Notes under the pieces: model-generated
What the model saw: the letters and a program-made list of their open reading frames with translations, nothing else
What the model was told of the DNA's origin: nothing
Database searches by the model: none
Position numbers and translations under genes: made by a program
Shown here: piece after piece, positions 1 to 9,513 of the stretch
Layout of the letters: every line of letters starts with the position of its first letter
Numbering within the stretch: the first letter of the stretch is position 1
Source of the DNA: JBAXTE01 sp964653595
GTDB lineage: Bacteria > Bacteroidota > Bacteroidia > Bacteroidales > WCHB1-69
Length of the DNA stretch: 62,967 nucleotides
Reading direction: 5' to 3'
NCBI GenBank assembly: GCA_964653595.1
Contig: CAZZHH010000019.1
Span: 1 to 62,967, forward strand

Positions 1-60
1 ACAGTGAACAGTTTACAGTGAACAGTTTACAGTGAACAGTTTACAGTGAACAGTTATCAG
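1..60. repeat. Tandem 14-bp repeat
   Basis: Four head-to-tail copies of ACAGTGAACAGTTT fill the first 56 bases; the last copy ends in TTA. The array may continue outside the window. It is intergenic, about 165 bp upstream of the PAP2 gene. The stretch at 178-203, just before that gene, is a GTCTTTGTGCCTTAG-like sequence of a kind that is commonly dispersed in Bacteroidota genomes. I see no promoter or gene in either. Confidence 0.9.
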
Positions 61-222
61 TGTGTTGATGCCTAAATAAGGTTGACCGTTTTTATTCACT
101 CATTATTTGATGAATTGAAAATTAGTCAATTTAATGACGCTCAAAGCGTGTTTTGAAGCTGTTTGAAAGTAAAAAAAACTTAGTGTCTTTGTGCCTTAGT
201 GGCAATAAAATAGAAATTAAAT

Positions 223-840
223 ATGAAAATAAAAATAGTTGTACTCTTTATTATTTCACTTTTTATCCTGCAGGGTGGAAATATTTCAGCTCAGAATTGG
301 GATATTGATCTGTTGAAAGACATCAATCTGAACCGAAGCAAAAACATGGATCCGTTTTTTATGGGTACTAGCAACTCCATTTATCCGATGATGGTGGCGA
401 CACCCACTGCGCTCTTGTTGCATGGATATTTTGCTAAAGATTCCTTATTGCTTAGAAACAGCCTGGTAATTGGTACTTCTATTGCATTTTCAGTGGGTGT
501 TACGATTGGAATGAAATATAGTATAAACCGAACTCGTCCATATCTTGATTATCCAATCTTAGACAATGTTGACTCCGAGAGTTCTGGTTCATTTCCATCG
601 GGACACACTTCTTCTGCCTTCTCTGTGGCAACATCGGTGAGTTTGTGTTATCCTAAGTGGTATGTAATCACCCCAATGTGCTTATGGGCTGGATCCATAG
701 GGTACTCACGGTTGCACCTTGGTGTTCATTATCCTTCCGATGTACTTATGGGTGCTATAATTGGTAGCGGTTGTGCTTATTTAACTTATAAGGCGAATAA
801 GTGGTATCATAAAAGGTATGCTGCTAGAAGTTTTAAATAA
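223..840 (+). CDS. PAP2-family phosphatase, exported
   Basis: A 205-residue member of the type 2 phosphatidic acid phosphatase family, which removes phosphate from lipid phosphates or polyprenyl pyrophosphates at the membrane. The three family motifs are intact: K98-x6-R105-P106, then PSGH at 125-128, then S162-R163-x5-H169-x3-D173. The N-terminus (about residues 1-24, ending in SAQ) is a signal peptide or first membrane segment, and further hydrophobic stretches lie near 60-100 and 140-190. The active site therefore probably faces the periplasm. It stands alone, with no close neighbour on its strand. The substrate (undecaprenyl pyrophosphate, lipid A or phosphatidylglycerol phosphate) cannot be told from sequence. 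Confidence 0.9.
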   Translation: MKIKIVVLFIISLFILQGGNISAQNWDIDLLKDINLNRSKNMDPFFMGTSNSIYPMMVATPTALLLHGYFAKDSLLLRNSLVIGTSIAFSVGVTIGMKYSINRTRPYLDYPILDNVDSESSGSFPSGHTSSAFSVATSVSLCYPKWYVITPMCLWAGSIGYSRLHLGVHYPSDVLMGAIIGSGCAYLTYKANKWYHKRYAARSFK

Positions 841-1343
841 TCCTTTAGTTAGATGATAGCTGAATTTATTATTCATATTCATTTGTAATAAAGTGTTTTA
901 ATACTAATTAGTTGGTTTTGTTGTTGATTGTTTGTAGTTATCGATTCTTTTCTTTGATAGGATACCTTCAAATTTAATACTTATCCCAATCCTAAATTCC
1001 TAAAAACCCAAGATATTCTTTGTTCTTAAAATTGAACATCGCTCATGAAATCCTTTAATCATATGCTCTTTTTGGATTAATTAATTATTAAGATAAAAAT
1101 ATCTTATAATAAATATTATTATAAATAAATTAATAACAAAAAGTAATCAACAATTTAAAGTTAATAAAAAAACTTTAACACGAAGTTAATTTTTTTGAAG
1201 ATTGGGTTTGAATCAAAGTTTTCATAATTCTGAAATTATTAAAAGTAAATTATTTGCAAAACGAACTTGACATTAACAAATAATTAAATTATATTTGTTT
1301 TGATAATGTGTGATTTGTTAATTTCTGTTTAAATCCTGAAAGT
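841..1343. other. AT-rich intergenic region
   Basis: About 500 bp with no convincing open reading frame. The right end carries the promoter of the following T9SS protein (1267-1297). Nothing else recognisable was seen. Confidence 0.6.
1267..1297 (+). promoter_or_regulatory. Promoter of the 1344-4448 gene
   Basis: TTGACA at 1267-1272 and TATATTTG at 1290-1297, with 20 bp between TTG and TATATTTG, match the Bacteroidota consensus (TTG at -33, TAnnTTTG at -7). Transcription should start near 1304, giving a leader of about 40 nt. Confidence 0.7.
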
Positions 1344-4300
1344 ATGAAAGCAAGAATTTACTCTATAAGAAAAAGAACTTTCAATAGTTCTCTGCAAAAT
1401 AAAATATTCAGGAATTTGTGGATATTAATGTTTTTGCTTACGTATAATGTAATAGTTTATGGCCAAAATGTTGGAGATTTTAGGTCACTTATTAGTGGGA
1501 GTTGGACGAGTGTGGCGAGTTGGCAAACCTATAATGGAACATCGTGGGTTTCTGCTGCAACTTATCCTGGACAAAATGCTGGCAATTATCAAGTGCTTAT
1601 CAATGCTGGTCATAACATAGCTATATCTACAGCAGGTATTGTTGCTAATCCGATGGGTCCATTAACCATAAATGGGACTTTAACTTTGAATGGTTTAAAT
1701 TCATCTATAACTACTTTTGATTTAAAAACTCCCCAAATTACGATTACACCTGGGTTAACTCCCTATGCATCGATTAATTTTATTAACAAATGCTTGCTTA
1801 TATTACCCCCTGATGCCATATTGATAGTAGGGCCTTTTGGGTTACAAGGAGATTGTAGTAATTTACAAGAGATACGCATAGGTTCTAGTTATTCGTTTGC
1901 TAATTGTGTTGGTGCTCCTGGAACAATTTTCACCTTTGCAGAATTGATGGCTGCTGGTGGAACTATTAATGCAGTAATTACTCCTTCAGCTACCAATATT
2001 TGTCTCGGAGAATCGGTGAGTTTGGGAGGCGGTTACACTGGTGCTATTGGGAATGCTCCCACTTATGTATGGTCTAGTACTGGGCCCGCAGCATTGACAT
2101 TTACTCCAAATGCTACATCTAAAAATACAGTTGTAACTCCTGTTTTAAGTGGTGTTTATACCATTTCATTAACCGTTACTACCCAAAGAATTGGCTATTC
2201 ATACACTAATGTAGAAAAGATAACCTTAACTGTTAATAAGAAATCCGAAAATCCAACTTCTGTCACTTCTGGTTCGGATACGGTAATGTTGAGTCAAAGT
2301 ACAAATCTAATCCTCTCTGGAGGTGGTGGTGGTACAGATGAAGTGATTAAATGGTATGCTGGTAGTTGTGGCGGTACCTTTGTTGGTACTGGAAACAACC
2401 TTACAGTTACCCCAAGCGCAACCACTACCTATTATGGTAGATATGAAAATGGATCTCCATGTTCGTACAACACTGATTGCTTATCAACAACAATAACTGT
2501 AATTCCTTATGCAAATATTTGGAAAGGAACCTTAAGCACAGATTTTGGCACTCCTGGTAACTGGTTGGATAATAAAGTGCCATTAAGTGGAGAAAATATC
2601 ACCTTTGATCCCAATCCTGTAAACGATTGTATTTTAGATATGGATAGAGTAGTTGGAGATATTACGAATCCCTCAGTTATGTTATTAGTAACTGATCAGT
2701 TTAATCTTATGATAAAAGGAGAAGTTAAGTTATTATATCCCGAAAAAATTGATGCCACAAATAGTGAAGGAAGTGTTACTTTACTTGGTAAAATGAGTCA
2801 AACTTTAAATGCTACTCATTATGTAAACTCTTCTATATGCAATTTAAATATCAACAACAATGTACAAGTTTTGCTAAATGGAAATTTGTCTGTTCAAAAT
2901 AAATTGTCATTAAACTCTGGAAGTTTTATTATTGGAAATAATACCCTAACCCTCAATGATGTTCTAGAGATTAATGGGGGAGTTTTAGTAGGTGGCATAA
3001 CTTCGAATATGGTAGTTGGAGGTTTTGGATATAATTTAGTCTTACCTACCTTACTATTAAATAATTTAACTTTAGATAGATCAAATGGTCTAACTTTAGG
3101 TGGGTCTCTTAATTTGTATGGAATATTAAATCTTAATTCGGGTATGTTGACTTTAGGACCAAATGAATTGACATTTAGTGGTCTATCACCAATTGTTTTG
3201 GATGGTCTTATGAATGCAACTCATGTTAACTCAAAATTATTTTTTAAGAATGCTTCCTTGATTAATTTGCCTAATAAATTGTTTAGTGGATCTGTGAATT
3301 ACCTAGTAATAGATGGAAATGGAGGGTTACAGTTGAGCGAAAAAATATCTATCAGTAATACATTAGAGCTTATTAATGGTAAAATTAATACAGGTTCTGA
3401 AAAAATTGTTTTCGAAAATACTGCTAATCTTATTATTGGTGGATCTGCAAATAGTCATATAAATGGCAATTGTGAAAAAATTGGAAATACAGCATTTATT
3501 TTTGCCATAGGGAATTCTACTTCGTATGCACCCATCGCAATATCTAATGCCATTGGTTCAAAAGGGAACACCGATTCTTTTGTTGCGAGTTATCATGGAT
3601 TTAACTCTCATCCTTTATATGATAGTACTCAACATGAGAATACAATATCTAGAATAAGTAGTATGGAGTATTGGAGTTTAACAAGAACTGGCACAAGTAA
3701 CGTAAATGTAACTTTAAGTTGGGATAATGCCCGTAGTGGAGGTATCCCTTTGTTAAATGAATTGTTGGTAATAGGTTGGAACGGAACACAATGGATGAAC
3801 TATGGGAATGCAGCTACCACAGGAAATGTTAATACAGGAACGATTCGTTCACTTTTAATATCCGATTTTAATGTATTTACTTTAGGATCTGTATTAGGGT
3901 CGCTCGCAATTTTACCAATATCCTTGTTGGATTTTAGTGCCGATTGCATAGAAAATAAACCCGTTGTTAAATGGACTACCTCTTCGGAGATTAATAACAA
4001 CTATTTTGAAGTGGAACAAAGCACCAATGGCAAAGATTGGAAATCCTTAAAAAGAGTGGTAGGAGCTGGTAATAGTAATGAAGTAAATACATACTCCGTA
4101 GTTGGTGATTTTTTGTCAAACTCTATCTCTTATTATAGATTGAAAAGTGTTGATTTTGACGAAAAGGTTCATTTTTTGGAAGTGATTTCATTGATGAGTT
4201 GTGAAGGAAAACTTACAAAAATCGATGTTTATCCAAATCCATCCAAGGGACTTGTAAATGTTAGCTATAACGGCGATATTTCAAAAATTGACAGAATTGA

Positions 4301-4448
4301 AGTTTTCAACTTACTTGGAGAAAAAGTGATAGATTGTATTGGTTATCAACAAAACTTCAACTTGATTGGATTCCCCGAAGGTGTGTATTATTTAGTTCTG
4401 TCCAATAATATCGACAAATTGGTGAAGAAATTCGTATTGACGAATTAA
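1344..4448 (+). CDS. T9SS type A secreted protein, Ig-like and repeat domains
   Basis: A 1034-residue surface or secreted protein. It has a signal peptide after a long basic N-region (hydrophobic core about residues 25-38, ending YGQ). Ig/PKD-like segments around 205-300 and 300-390 contain TNICLGESVSLGGG-type motifs. A segment near 395 begins with IWKGTLSTDFGTPGNW, a pattern frequent in Bacteroidota adhesins, and is followed by a repetitive beta-strand region at about 430-730. The last 75-80 residues are a T9SS type A sorting domain starting at DVYPNPSKG. The domain order implies outer-membrane export through the Sec and T9SS pathways and a role in adhesion or surface structure; the ligand is unknown. 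It is monocistronic, with its own promoter and terminator. Confidence 0.85.
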   Translation: MKARIYSIRKRTFNSSLQNKIFRNLWILMFLLTYNVIVYGQNVGDFRSLISGSWTSVASWQTYNGTSWVSAATYPGQNAGNYQVLINAGHNIAISTAGIVANPMGPLTINGTLTLNGLNSSITTFDLKTPQITITPGLTPYASINFINKCLLILPPDAILIVGPFGLQGDCSNLQEIRIGSSYSFANCVGAPGTIFTFAELMAAGGTINAVITPSATNICLGESVSLGGGYTGAIGNAPTYVWSSTGPAALTFTPNATSKNTVVTPVLSGVYTISLTVTTQRIGYSYTNVEKITLTVNKKSENPTSVTSGSDTVMLSQSTNLILSGGGGGTDEVIKWYAGSCGGTFVGTGNNLTVTPSATTTYYGRYENGSPCSYNTDCLSTTITVIPYANIWKGTLSTDFGTPGNWLDNKVPLSGENITFDPNPVNDCILDMDRVVGDITNPSVMLLVTDQFNLMIKGEVKLLYPEKIDATNSEGSVTLLGKMSQTLNATHYVNSSICNLNINNNVQVLLNGNLSVQNKLSLNSGSFIIGNNTLTLNDVLEINGGVLVGGITSNMVVGGFGYNLVLPTLLLNNLTLDRSNGLTLGGSLNLYGILNLNSGMLTLGPNELTFSGLSPIVLDGLMNATHVNSKLFFKNASLINLPNKLFSGSVNYLVIDGNGGLQLSEKISISNTLELINGKINTGSEKIVFENTANLIIGGSANSHINGNCEKIGNTAFIFAIGNSTSYAPIAISNAIGSKGNTDSFVASYHGFNSHPLYDSTQHENTISRISSMEYWSLTRTGTSNVNVTLSWDNARSGGIPLLNELLVIGWNGTQWMNYGNAATTGNVNTGTIRSLLISDFNVFTLGSVLGSLAILPISLLDFSADCIENKPVVKWTTSSEINNNYFEVEQSTNGKDWKSLKRVVGAGNSNEVNTYSVVGDFLSNSISYYRLKSVDFDEKVHFLEVISLMSCEGKLTKIDVYPNPSKGLVNVSYNGDISKIDRIEVFNLLGEKVIDCIGYQQNFNLIGFPEGVYYLVLSNNIDKLVKKFVLTN

Positions 4449-4480
4449 CATAGATCCCTTATCTTTTTAAATTTCCCGAG

Positions 4481-4510
4481 AAGGAGGAGTGTACCATTCC
4501 TCCTTTTTTT
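4481..4510 (+). terminator. Terminator after the T9SS type A gene
   Basis: An 8-bp stem AAGGAGGA (4481-4488) pairs with TCCTCCTT (4498-4505) and is followed by a T run to 4510. It separates this gene from the convergent gene downstream. Confidence 0.85.
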
Positions 4511-4515
4511 GTATT

Positions 4516-5442
4516 CTAAAAATAAAACAAATACCCTTTTACTTTTCCATTTTGGTTAAATTCGATTGTAGGCATGGGAATTTTCAAAATATTGAAGGCG
4601 TGAATCACTGTATTTAATGTTTTGTATCGGGTGTTTATCTTTCTCAAATCGATGTCGAGGGAGATATAATATTGACGTTGCCTCGAAATATTTGGTAATG
4701 GCTGGTTTTTGAATGTCGTAGGATTTTCGCATCCTCCCAACATCCCTTGGGCGCCGTAACCAATGGCAATATTGAGCCATTTTGGAAATTTAGATTCTGA
4801 GGGTAAAAAGGATGCAATATTTGCCGAAAGCCAGAATGTACTTCCGTTATAATTTTTAAGCCACCGTTCGGAATTGCTTGAGCCCAATAAATCGGGGCGG
4901 TAGTTGGCCTCTATGGTGTTATGAAAGGAGTATTTGAGGGTGATTCGTTGCTCATCCCACAACAGTTGCTGACTGGTAAAAAGCACTGATCCTGCTGTAT
5001 TGGCCGCCATGTCGCCCAGCGAAAAGCCCCACTCCGAAGAAAATCCGTCCAGTATTTCTATTATCGACAAGTATCCGAGACCAGTGGCGCCACCATACCA
5101 AGCAGAATGTTTGGGCGTTATTCCTGCCCATCTGCATGAGCTGAATCCAACTTGTGAAAGATAATAGGAGGTTACCCCGTGTCCAATCTTGTCCATTTGC
5201 AACCACTCTCGATTGTCGTTGAAAAGATGAAACGACGATTGAGGGTAATCCTTGTACCAAAGAGCGTACAGCCCCGTCATGGAACCTGCATAAAGCAGAC
5301 CTCCTGAAACGGCCAGCAGCTGCACACGATTTGGATTGAATTCATTTTTCAGCGAATCAGCAGGGATTGGAGTTTGAGAAAAAGCACCTTCTAAAATCAC
5401 TACAAGTAATAAAAGAAGTGAAATTTGAAAGTGCTTATTCAT
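4516..5442 (-). CDS. DUF2279-like exported protein
   Basis: A 308-residue protein with a signal peptide (about residues 1-22, ending AFSQ). The middle part contains the DUF2279/YfiM-like pattern, with GHGVTSYYLSQ and, later, EILDGFSSEWGFSLGDMAANTAG. This family is found near the envelope of Gram-negative bacteria and has no established biochemical role. The acidic and small residues (D, G, S, H) in the conserved block suggest a membrane-embedded or periplasmic fold. The C-terminal third looks beta-rich, as in an outer-membrane barrel. It converges with the T9SS gene and is separated by 228 bp from the phosphohexomutase upstream on the same strand, so it is probably transcribed separately. Confidence 0.75.
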   Translation of the reverse strand: MNKHFQISLLLLLVVILEGAFSQTPIPADSLKNEFNPNRVQLLAVSGGLLYAGSMTGLYALWYKDYPQSSFHLFNDNREWLQMDKIGHGVTSYYLSQVGFSSCRWAGITPKHSAWYGGATGLGYLSIIEILDGFSSEWGFSLGDMAANTAGSVLFTSQQLLWDEQRITLKYSFHNTIEANYRPDLLGSSNSERWLKNYNGSTFWLSANIASFLPSESKFPKWLNIAIGYGAQGMLGGCENPTTFKNQPLPNISRQRQYYISLDIDLRKINTRYKTLNTVIHAFNILKIPMPTIEFNQNGKVKGYLFYF

Positions 5443-5670
5443 AGGATGATATTTATTTTAAAAGGTCGCATGGAACTCGTCCTGCTATTACTGGATTCGT
5501 TTCATTGGATGATATCTTTTAACAATTATTCTAAACGGCACTTCGATAAACTCAGTGTGACCTGTTTATATTATGTTATAAGACAAATCATAACCGTAAA
5601 ACACATTGCAATTTTCCGAAGCTTGGTCAAAATTACGGTTATTTTTTTTATCCTGAAAACAACGATAATT

Positions 5671-7017
5671 CTACTCAAATTTTCGGATTATCCGCTCTGC
5701 AACGGAAATTTTATCTTCCAACAACTTTTGGGTTTTGGCTTCGGCGATGAATCGGAGATACGGTTCGGTGTTGGAGGGTCGGATATTGAACCACCAGTCT
5801 TTGAATTCAACGCGGTATCCATCAAAGTCGAAAAAGGCCACCGTTGGTTCTTGAGCAGTAAAAAAATCACGAATAGCATCCATTGCCTCCTTTTTCCTTT
5901 CGATTTTAAAATTTATTTCGCCGGAGTTAGCATATGTGTCTATTTCGTTTATTAAATTGGAAAGGGTTTTGTTTTTTCTTTTCAAATCCGCCACAATGCC
6001 CAAAATTAAAGTAGCTGCAAGCACTCCAGAATCGGAGTAGTAAAAATCTTTAAAGTAGTAGTGGCCAGCCAACTCCCCGCCAAAAATGCCATCGATTTCA
6101 CGGAGTTTGAGTGCGGCATAAGCTCGTCCAACACGCCACATGTGCATGTTAGACCCTAATTTGGTAATGTATTCACTCACCGATTTAGAAGTTCTGATGT
6201 CCTGTAATACATTCCCTTTACGTCCTTTCTCGTTGATAAAATATTCTGCCAAAACAGCTATCATTAAGTCGGGACGGATAAAACGGCCTAGGTCGTCTAC
6301 AAACATCACTCGATCGGCGTCTCCATCAAAAATTACTCCGACATCGCATTTCTCTTTTATTACAAGATGTTTTAAGTCTTCTACATTTTCCTCTTCTAAT
6401 GGATTTGGTTCATGGTTTGGGAAAGTACCATCCATTTCGTCGTAAAGGTAGTGAGGCGTTGCTCCATAAATGTCTTTCGCTAACAAAGCACCCATTCCAT
6501 TGGAGCAATCGATGGCGATGTTTAAATTGGAAATATCTTTTAAGTAACTCCTTTGAAAATCGATATATTCCTGAATCACTTTATAATCTATTACTTTCCC
6601 TCTGCTTGCTACGGGTACGATTGCTGATTTAGCCTCTACCATCTTTTGTAATTCGCCTAATCCAGAGTCAAATCCTACGGGCAATGCATCTTCACGGGAA
6701 ACTTTTAATCCATTGTATTCCCTTGGATTATGAGAAGCAGTAATCTGAACAGATGCTTTAAAATGGTGTTTTGCAGTAAAATAATAGACCATCGGGGTAG
6801 TAGAAATTCCCAAGTCGTATACATCGGCACCGGCATCATTAATTCCTTTTACCAAAGCTTCGAATATTTCTGGAGAAGAAATTCGTACATCTCGGCCTAC
6901 CAATATTTTATCTGCATGTAAAAGTTCTGGAAGATAAAACCCGATGCGATACACATCCTCCTTGTTAAAATCCTTGTTGTAAACCCCTCTGATGTCATAC
7001 GCTTTAAATGCACTCAT
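5671..7017 (-). CDS. Phosphomannomutase/phosphoglucomutase
   Basis: A 448-residue alpha-D-phosphohexomutase that interconverts hexose 1- and 6-phosphates, feeding nucleotide-sugar synthesis in the cytoplasm. The phosphoserine loop TASHNP lies at 93-98 (Ser95), the metal loop DGDADR at 231-236, the sugar-recognition loop GGELAGH at 313-319 and the phosphate-binding loop RPSNTEP at 413-419. Length and motifs fit the bifunctional PMM/PGM branch better than GlmM, but the exact sugar is an inference. Upstream on its strand are two TAnnTTTG boxes: TAACTTTG (7122-7129) and TAATTTTG (7096-7103). Confidence 0.92.
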   Translation of the reverse strand: MSAFKAYDIRGVYNKDFNKEDVYRIGFYLPELLHADKILVGRDVRISSPEIFEALVKGINDAGADVYDLGISTTPMVYYFTAKHHFKASVQITASHNPREYNGLKVSREDALPVGFDSGLGELQKMVEAKSAIVPVASRGKVIDYKVIQEYIDFQRSYLKDISNLNIAIDCSNGMGALLAKDIYGATPHYLYDEMDGTFPNHEPNPLEEENVEDLKHLVIKEKCDVGVIFDGDADRVMFVDDLGRFIRPDLMIAVLAEYFINEKGRKGNVLQDIRTSKSVSEYITKLGSNMHMWRVGRAYAALKLREIDGIFGGELAGHYYFKDFYYSDSGVLAATLILGIVADLKRKNKTLSNLINEIDTYANSGEINFKIERKKEAMDAIRDFFTAQEPTVAFFDFDGYRVEFKDWWFNIRPSNTEPYLRFIAEAKTQKLLEDKISVAERIIRKFE

Positions 7018-7162
7018 AATCTAAAAATTTAAAATTCATATATTAAATTGACCATTTCAAAAAATAGCCAATATTTTATTTCTCATCAATTAACTCAAAA
7101 TTACTCTTTTTTATTAACTTACAAAGTTAAACAAAAAAAAGTTTTGTTACCACTAAATGTTC

Positions 7163-7170
7163 TATTTTTG
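7163..7170 (+). promoter_or_regulatory. -7 box of the ion channel gene
   Basis: TATTTTTG matches TAnnTTTG, 30 bp upstream of the ATG at 7200. A TTTG 16 bp further upstream (7143-7146) is a slightly close -33 candidate. Confidence 0.5.
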
Positions 7171-7199
7171 CAAAAAATATTCGTTTAAAAACTTGGAAG

Positions 7200-8024
7200 A
7201 TGAAGTTCATGATTATCATATATCGTTTTTTCGAAATACTGTTTCAAATATTTTTATCATTTTTTAAGAAAAGGCTTAGTAACAAAAACTTCCGTTTGCG
7301 TTGGGTTTTTTATGTGTATTTTATTATCATTCTGATGTTTGCATTTGTTTATCAGATAAGTTATAACTTTGATCATTCGTCATTTGTTTTTGCAAAGGAT
7401 GTTCATTTGTCAAAATTATCAAGCCAGATTCACGAGGATAGTTTATTGATAAACAACTTAGAAACGGAATCAAAATTGTTAAATAATGCCATTCATCGCT
7501 TCCAACGGCCTTCTGCGATGAGATCGGACACTTTATATGGTAACTTTAGGTACATTTTCCTCCGATGGGGGTTGAAGGATTATGAATTAGAGATGGGAAT
7601 CAACAAGTTGGCATTTAATAAATCTAACAATGGTGAGGTAATAACCCATAAGATAAATCTTTTTAACAAAGATAAAGAAGAGCCCTTTTTTGATCGCGAA
7701 GTCAACATTAAAGCCTCTATTGAAGATAATAAAAAACCAGAAGTAGTCGGTCTTAAAATTGCGAAAAAACGCCTGTCCGAGAATGAGTTAGAATTGTTGT
7801 CTTTGAAAAGCTCCGATTATCTTCGGTGGAATTTCTTCGATTTTTTCTATTTTAGCACAATCACCCAAGCCACGGTGGGGTATGGTGATATGTTGCCCAA
7901 CTCAACTTTTATTCGTATTTTAGTTGCATTACAGACACTTATAGGAGTTTTTATTACCATAGTGATGGTAGCCTATTCATACGATTTGTACAGAAGACGT
8001 CGCGAACAAGGGAAAAATATTTAA
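7200..8024 (+). CDS. Two-TM potassium channel
   Basis: A 274-residue inner-membrane ion channel. The first membrane helix is at about residues 33-55. A long, charged extracytoplasmic region spans about 60-205. The pore loop carries the K+ selectivity filter TVGYGD at 225-230, and the second helix is at 240-264. The protein ends in a short basic tail (RRRREQGK). Filter and topology match the Kir/KcsA-like Ion_trans_2 class. There is no cytoplasmic RCK or cyclic-nucleotide domain, so gating may depend on the unusually large domain between the helices. The next gene follows after 37 bp on the same strand, suggesting co-transcription. Confidence 0.85.
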   Translation: MKFMIIIYRFFEILFQIFLSFFKKRLSNKNFRLRWVFYVYFIIILMFAFVYQISYNFDHSSFVFAKDVHLSKLSSQIHEDSLLINNLETESKLLNNAIHRFQRPSAMRSDTLYGNFRYIFLRWGLKDYELEMGINKLAFNKSNNGEVITHKINLFNKDKEEPFFDREVNIKASIEDNKKPEVVGLKIAKKRLSENELELLSLKSSDYLRWNFFDFFYFSTITQATVGYGDMLPNSTFIRILVALQTLIGVFITIVMVAYSYDLYRRRREQGKNI

Positions 8025-8061
8025 TTCAAAAAATGTATCACACAAAAAACGGATTAGCATT

Positions 8062-9357
8062 ATGAAATATTACATACATCTCAGATTGTTTTCATATATC
8101 CTCCTTTGTGACTTTTTATCGTTAAATTCATTAATTGTGTATGCATCCAATCAAACGTTCTTCAACTTCAGGATGAGCTATCGTGAAGATCCTCAACATA
8201 GTGCTGTAATTGGGTGGAGTGGTTCTCATCATACGTTACTCTATTTTGACACTGTTTCGCATCAGGCAAATTGTTTGAAATATCAATTCCGATCTGGAGT
8301 CACTACATCTAATCATTATAAAGGTCAGGACAACAATTTTGCACGGTTGACCGATTTAAAGTCGGGGATGCGTTATTATTTTGTCCTTCGTGACACCATC
8401 CAAAACATTGTCAGCAGGGAGTTGTCGTTTAAAACGCTGCCAGAAAATGCCACATCGCTTATGATTGTGGCTGGTGGCGACAGCAGAAATAGTATCCCAA
8501 TAATTGAGATGAATCCAAAAAAATGCCGAGACGGATTCAGAAATGGAAATATACTGGTAAGTAAAATCGTTCCCGACGTCGTCCTTTTCGGAGGTGATTT
8601 CACTCTGAACAAACTTTTCTGGAACCGGCATCGGGAGTGGCGTCATTGGTTCAGCGACTGGCAACTGACCATCACGCCTGATGGATTACTGATCCCAATC
8701 ATTCCTGCATTGGGCAACCACGAGGACAGTTTGGATTTGGTGATGTTTTTCGATATGCCATCGACCAATGGGGTGTATCATCATCTGTTGGGTGGAAATC
8801 TAGCTTCGTTAAGCACCTTAAACGATTTGAAACCGGTGTGCAATCTTCCCGAAACCAATGCCATGGACAGCACTTTGAAGACGGATAAGGCAACCACAAG
8901 ATGGCAGCTAGTCCAATACCATATCCCGATGAATCCGCAGGGAACAAGATATGGAAAACGAGAGGATCTAATCCGTTGTTGGGCACCCCTGTTCCAAAAA
9001 CGGGGAGTGGATGTCGCCTCAGAATCGCATGCCCACATCATGAAAACTACCTTCCCTATGATTTTAGATACATTGAACAATGGTAACATGATCCGAAATG
9101 ACAGTCTGGGAACAATATATATAGGTGAAGGTGCTTGGGGAGCTCCATTGAGAAAAATGAGACCCTCAAAACCGTATATCAGAAACCAGCAATCGGTGCA
9201 TGGATTTCATGTATTGCAAATTAGTAGGGAAAGTATTCAAATCACACCAGTTTCGTTCGGAAACCTGCAAAACGTCACCCAAAATCCGAGTGATAGAAGA
9301 ACCTTGCAAATGCCAAAGAATCTGGAGATCATCCAAGACATCAGATTGAACCATTAA
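8062..9357 (+). CDS. Purple-acid-phosphatase-like metallophosphoesterase
   Basis: A 431-residue exported metallophosphoesterase. A hydrophobic N-terminus (residues 10-30) is followed by a fibronectin-like N-terminal domain (about 32-125) of the kind found before purple acid phosphatase catalytic domains. The metal-ligand series is visible in order: GGDSR near 138, GGDF near 177, GNHE near 218, a YH near 295 (VQYHIP) and SESHAH near 322. The last motif replaces the usual GHxH with SHAH, so the metal site keeps two histidines. The substrate is likely a phosphomonoester, but this is an inference. Base composition in the 3' half is richer in G and C than in the adjacent channel gene. Confidence 0.82.
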   Translation: MKYYIHLRLFSYILLCDFLSLNSLIVYASNQTFFNFRMSYREDPQHSAVIGWSGSHHTLLYFDTVSHQANCLKYQFRSGVTTSNHYKGQDNNFARLTDLKSGMRYYFVLRDTIQNIVSRELSFKTLPENATSLMIVAGGDSRNSIPIIEMNPKKCRDGFRNGNILVSKIVPDVVLFGGDFTLNKLFWNRHREWRHWFSDWQLTITPDGLLIPIIPALGNHEDSLDLVMFFDMPSTNGVYHHLLGGNLASLSTLNDLKPVCNLPETNAMDSTLKTDKATTRWQLVQYHIPMNPQGTRYGKREDLIRCWAPLFQKRGVDVASESHAHIMKTTFPMILDTLNNGNMIRNDSLGTIYIGEGAWGAPLRKMRPSKPYIRNQQSVHGFHVLQISRESIQITPVSFGNLQNVTQNPSDRRTLQMPKNLEIIQDIRLNH

Positions 9358-9475
9358 GAAATTAGGTAGAATTAAGGATTTTTTTTCACGATATTCTTAC
9401 TTCATTATTCTTGATTCTTACTTCTTGATTCTTCCTTCTTCTTTTTACTTTTCACTTTTCACGATATCACACAAA
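9358..9475. repeat. Dispersed pyrimidine-rich intergenic element, copy 1
   Basis: It starts right at the stop codon with an AAGAAATTAGGTAGAATTAAGG stretch in two parts, then runs through CTTCTT/TTTTCAC tracts and ends in TTTTCACGATATCA. The reverse complement of 52125-52280 has the same start, the same CTTCTT tracts and the same end, so these are two copies of one element. Both copies end a few bases before the -7 box of the next gene (panB here, yggS there). Confidence 0.75.
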
Positions 9476-9481
9476 AATAAT

Positions 9482-9489
9482 TACCTTTG
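9482..9489 (+). promoter_or_regulatory. -7 box of panB
   Basis: TACCTTTG fits TAnnTTTG and lies 25 bp before the ATG at 9514. Its TTG falls in frame with the gene, so a longer reading from 9487 would start inside the promoter and is rejected. Confidence 0.6.
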
Positions 9490-9513
9490 CACAATCATAA
9501 AAATAAAATACAA

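Noticed and set aside
1..60. CRISPR array at the left edge.
   Set aside because: The 14-bp units are head to tail with no spacers, so it is a plain tandem repeat.
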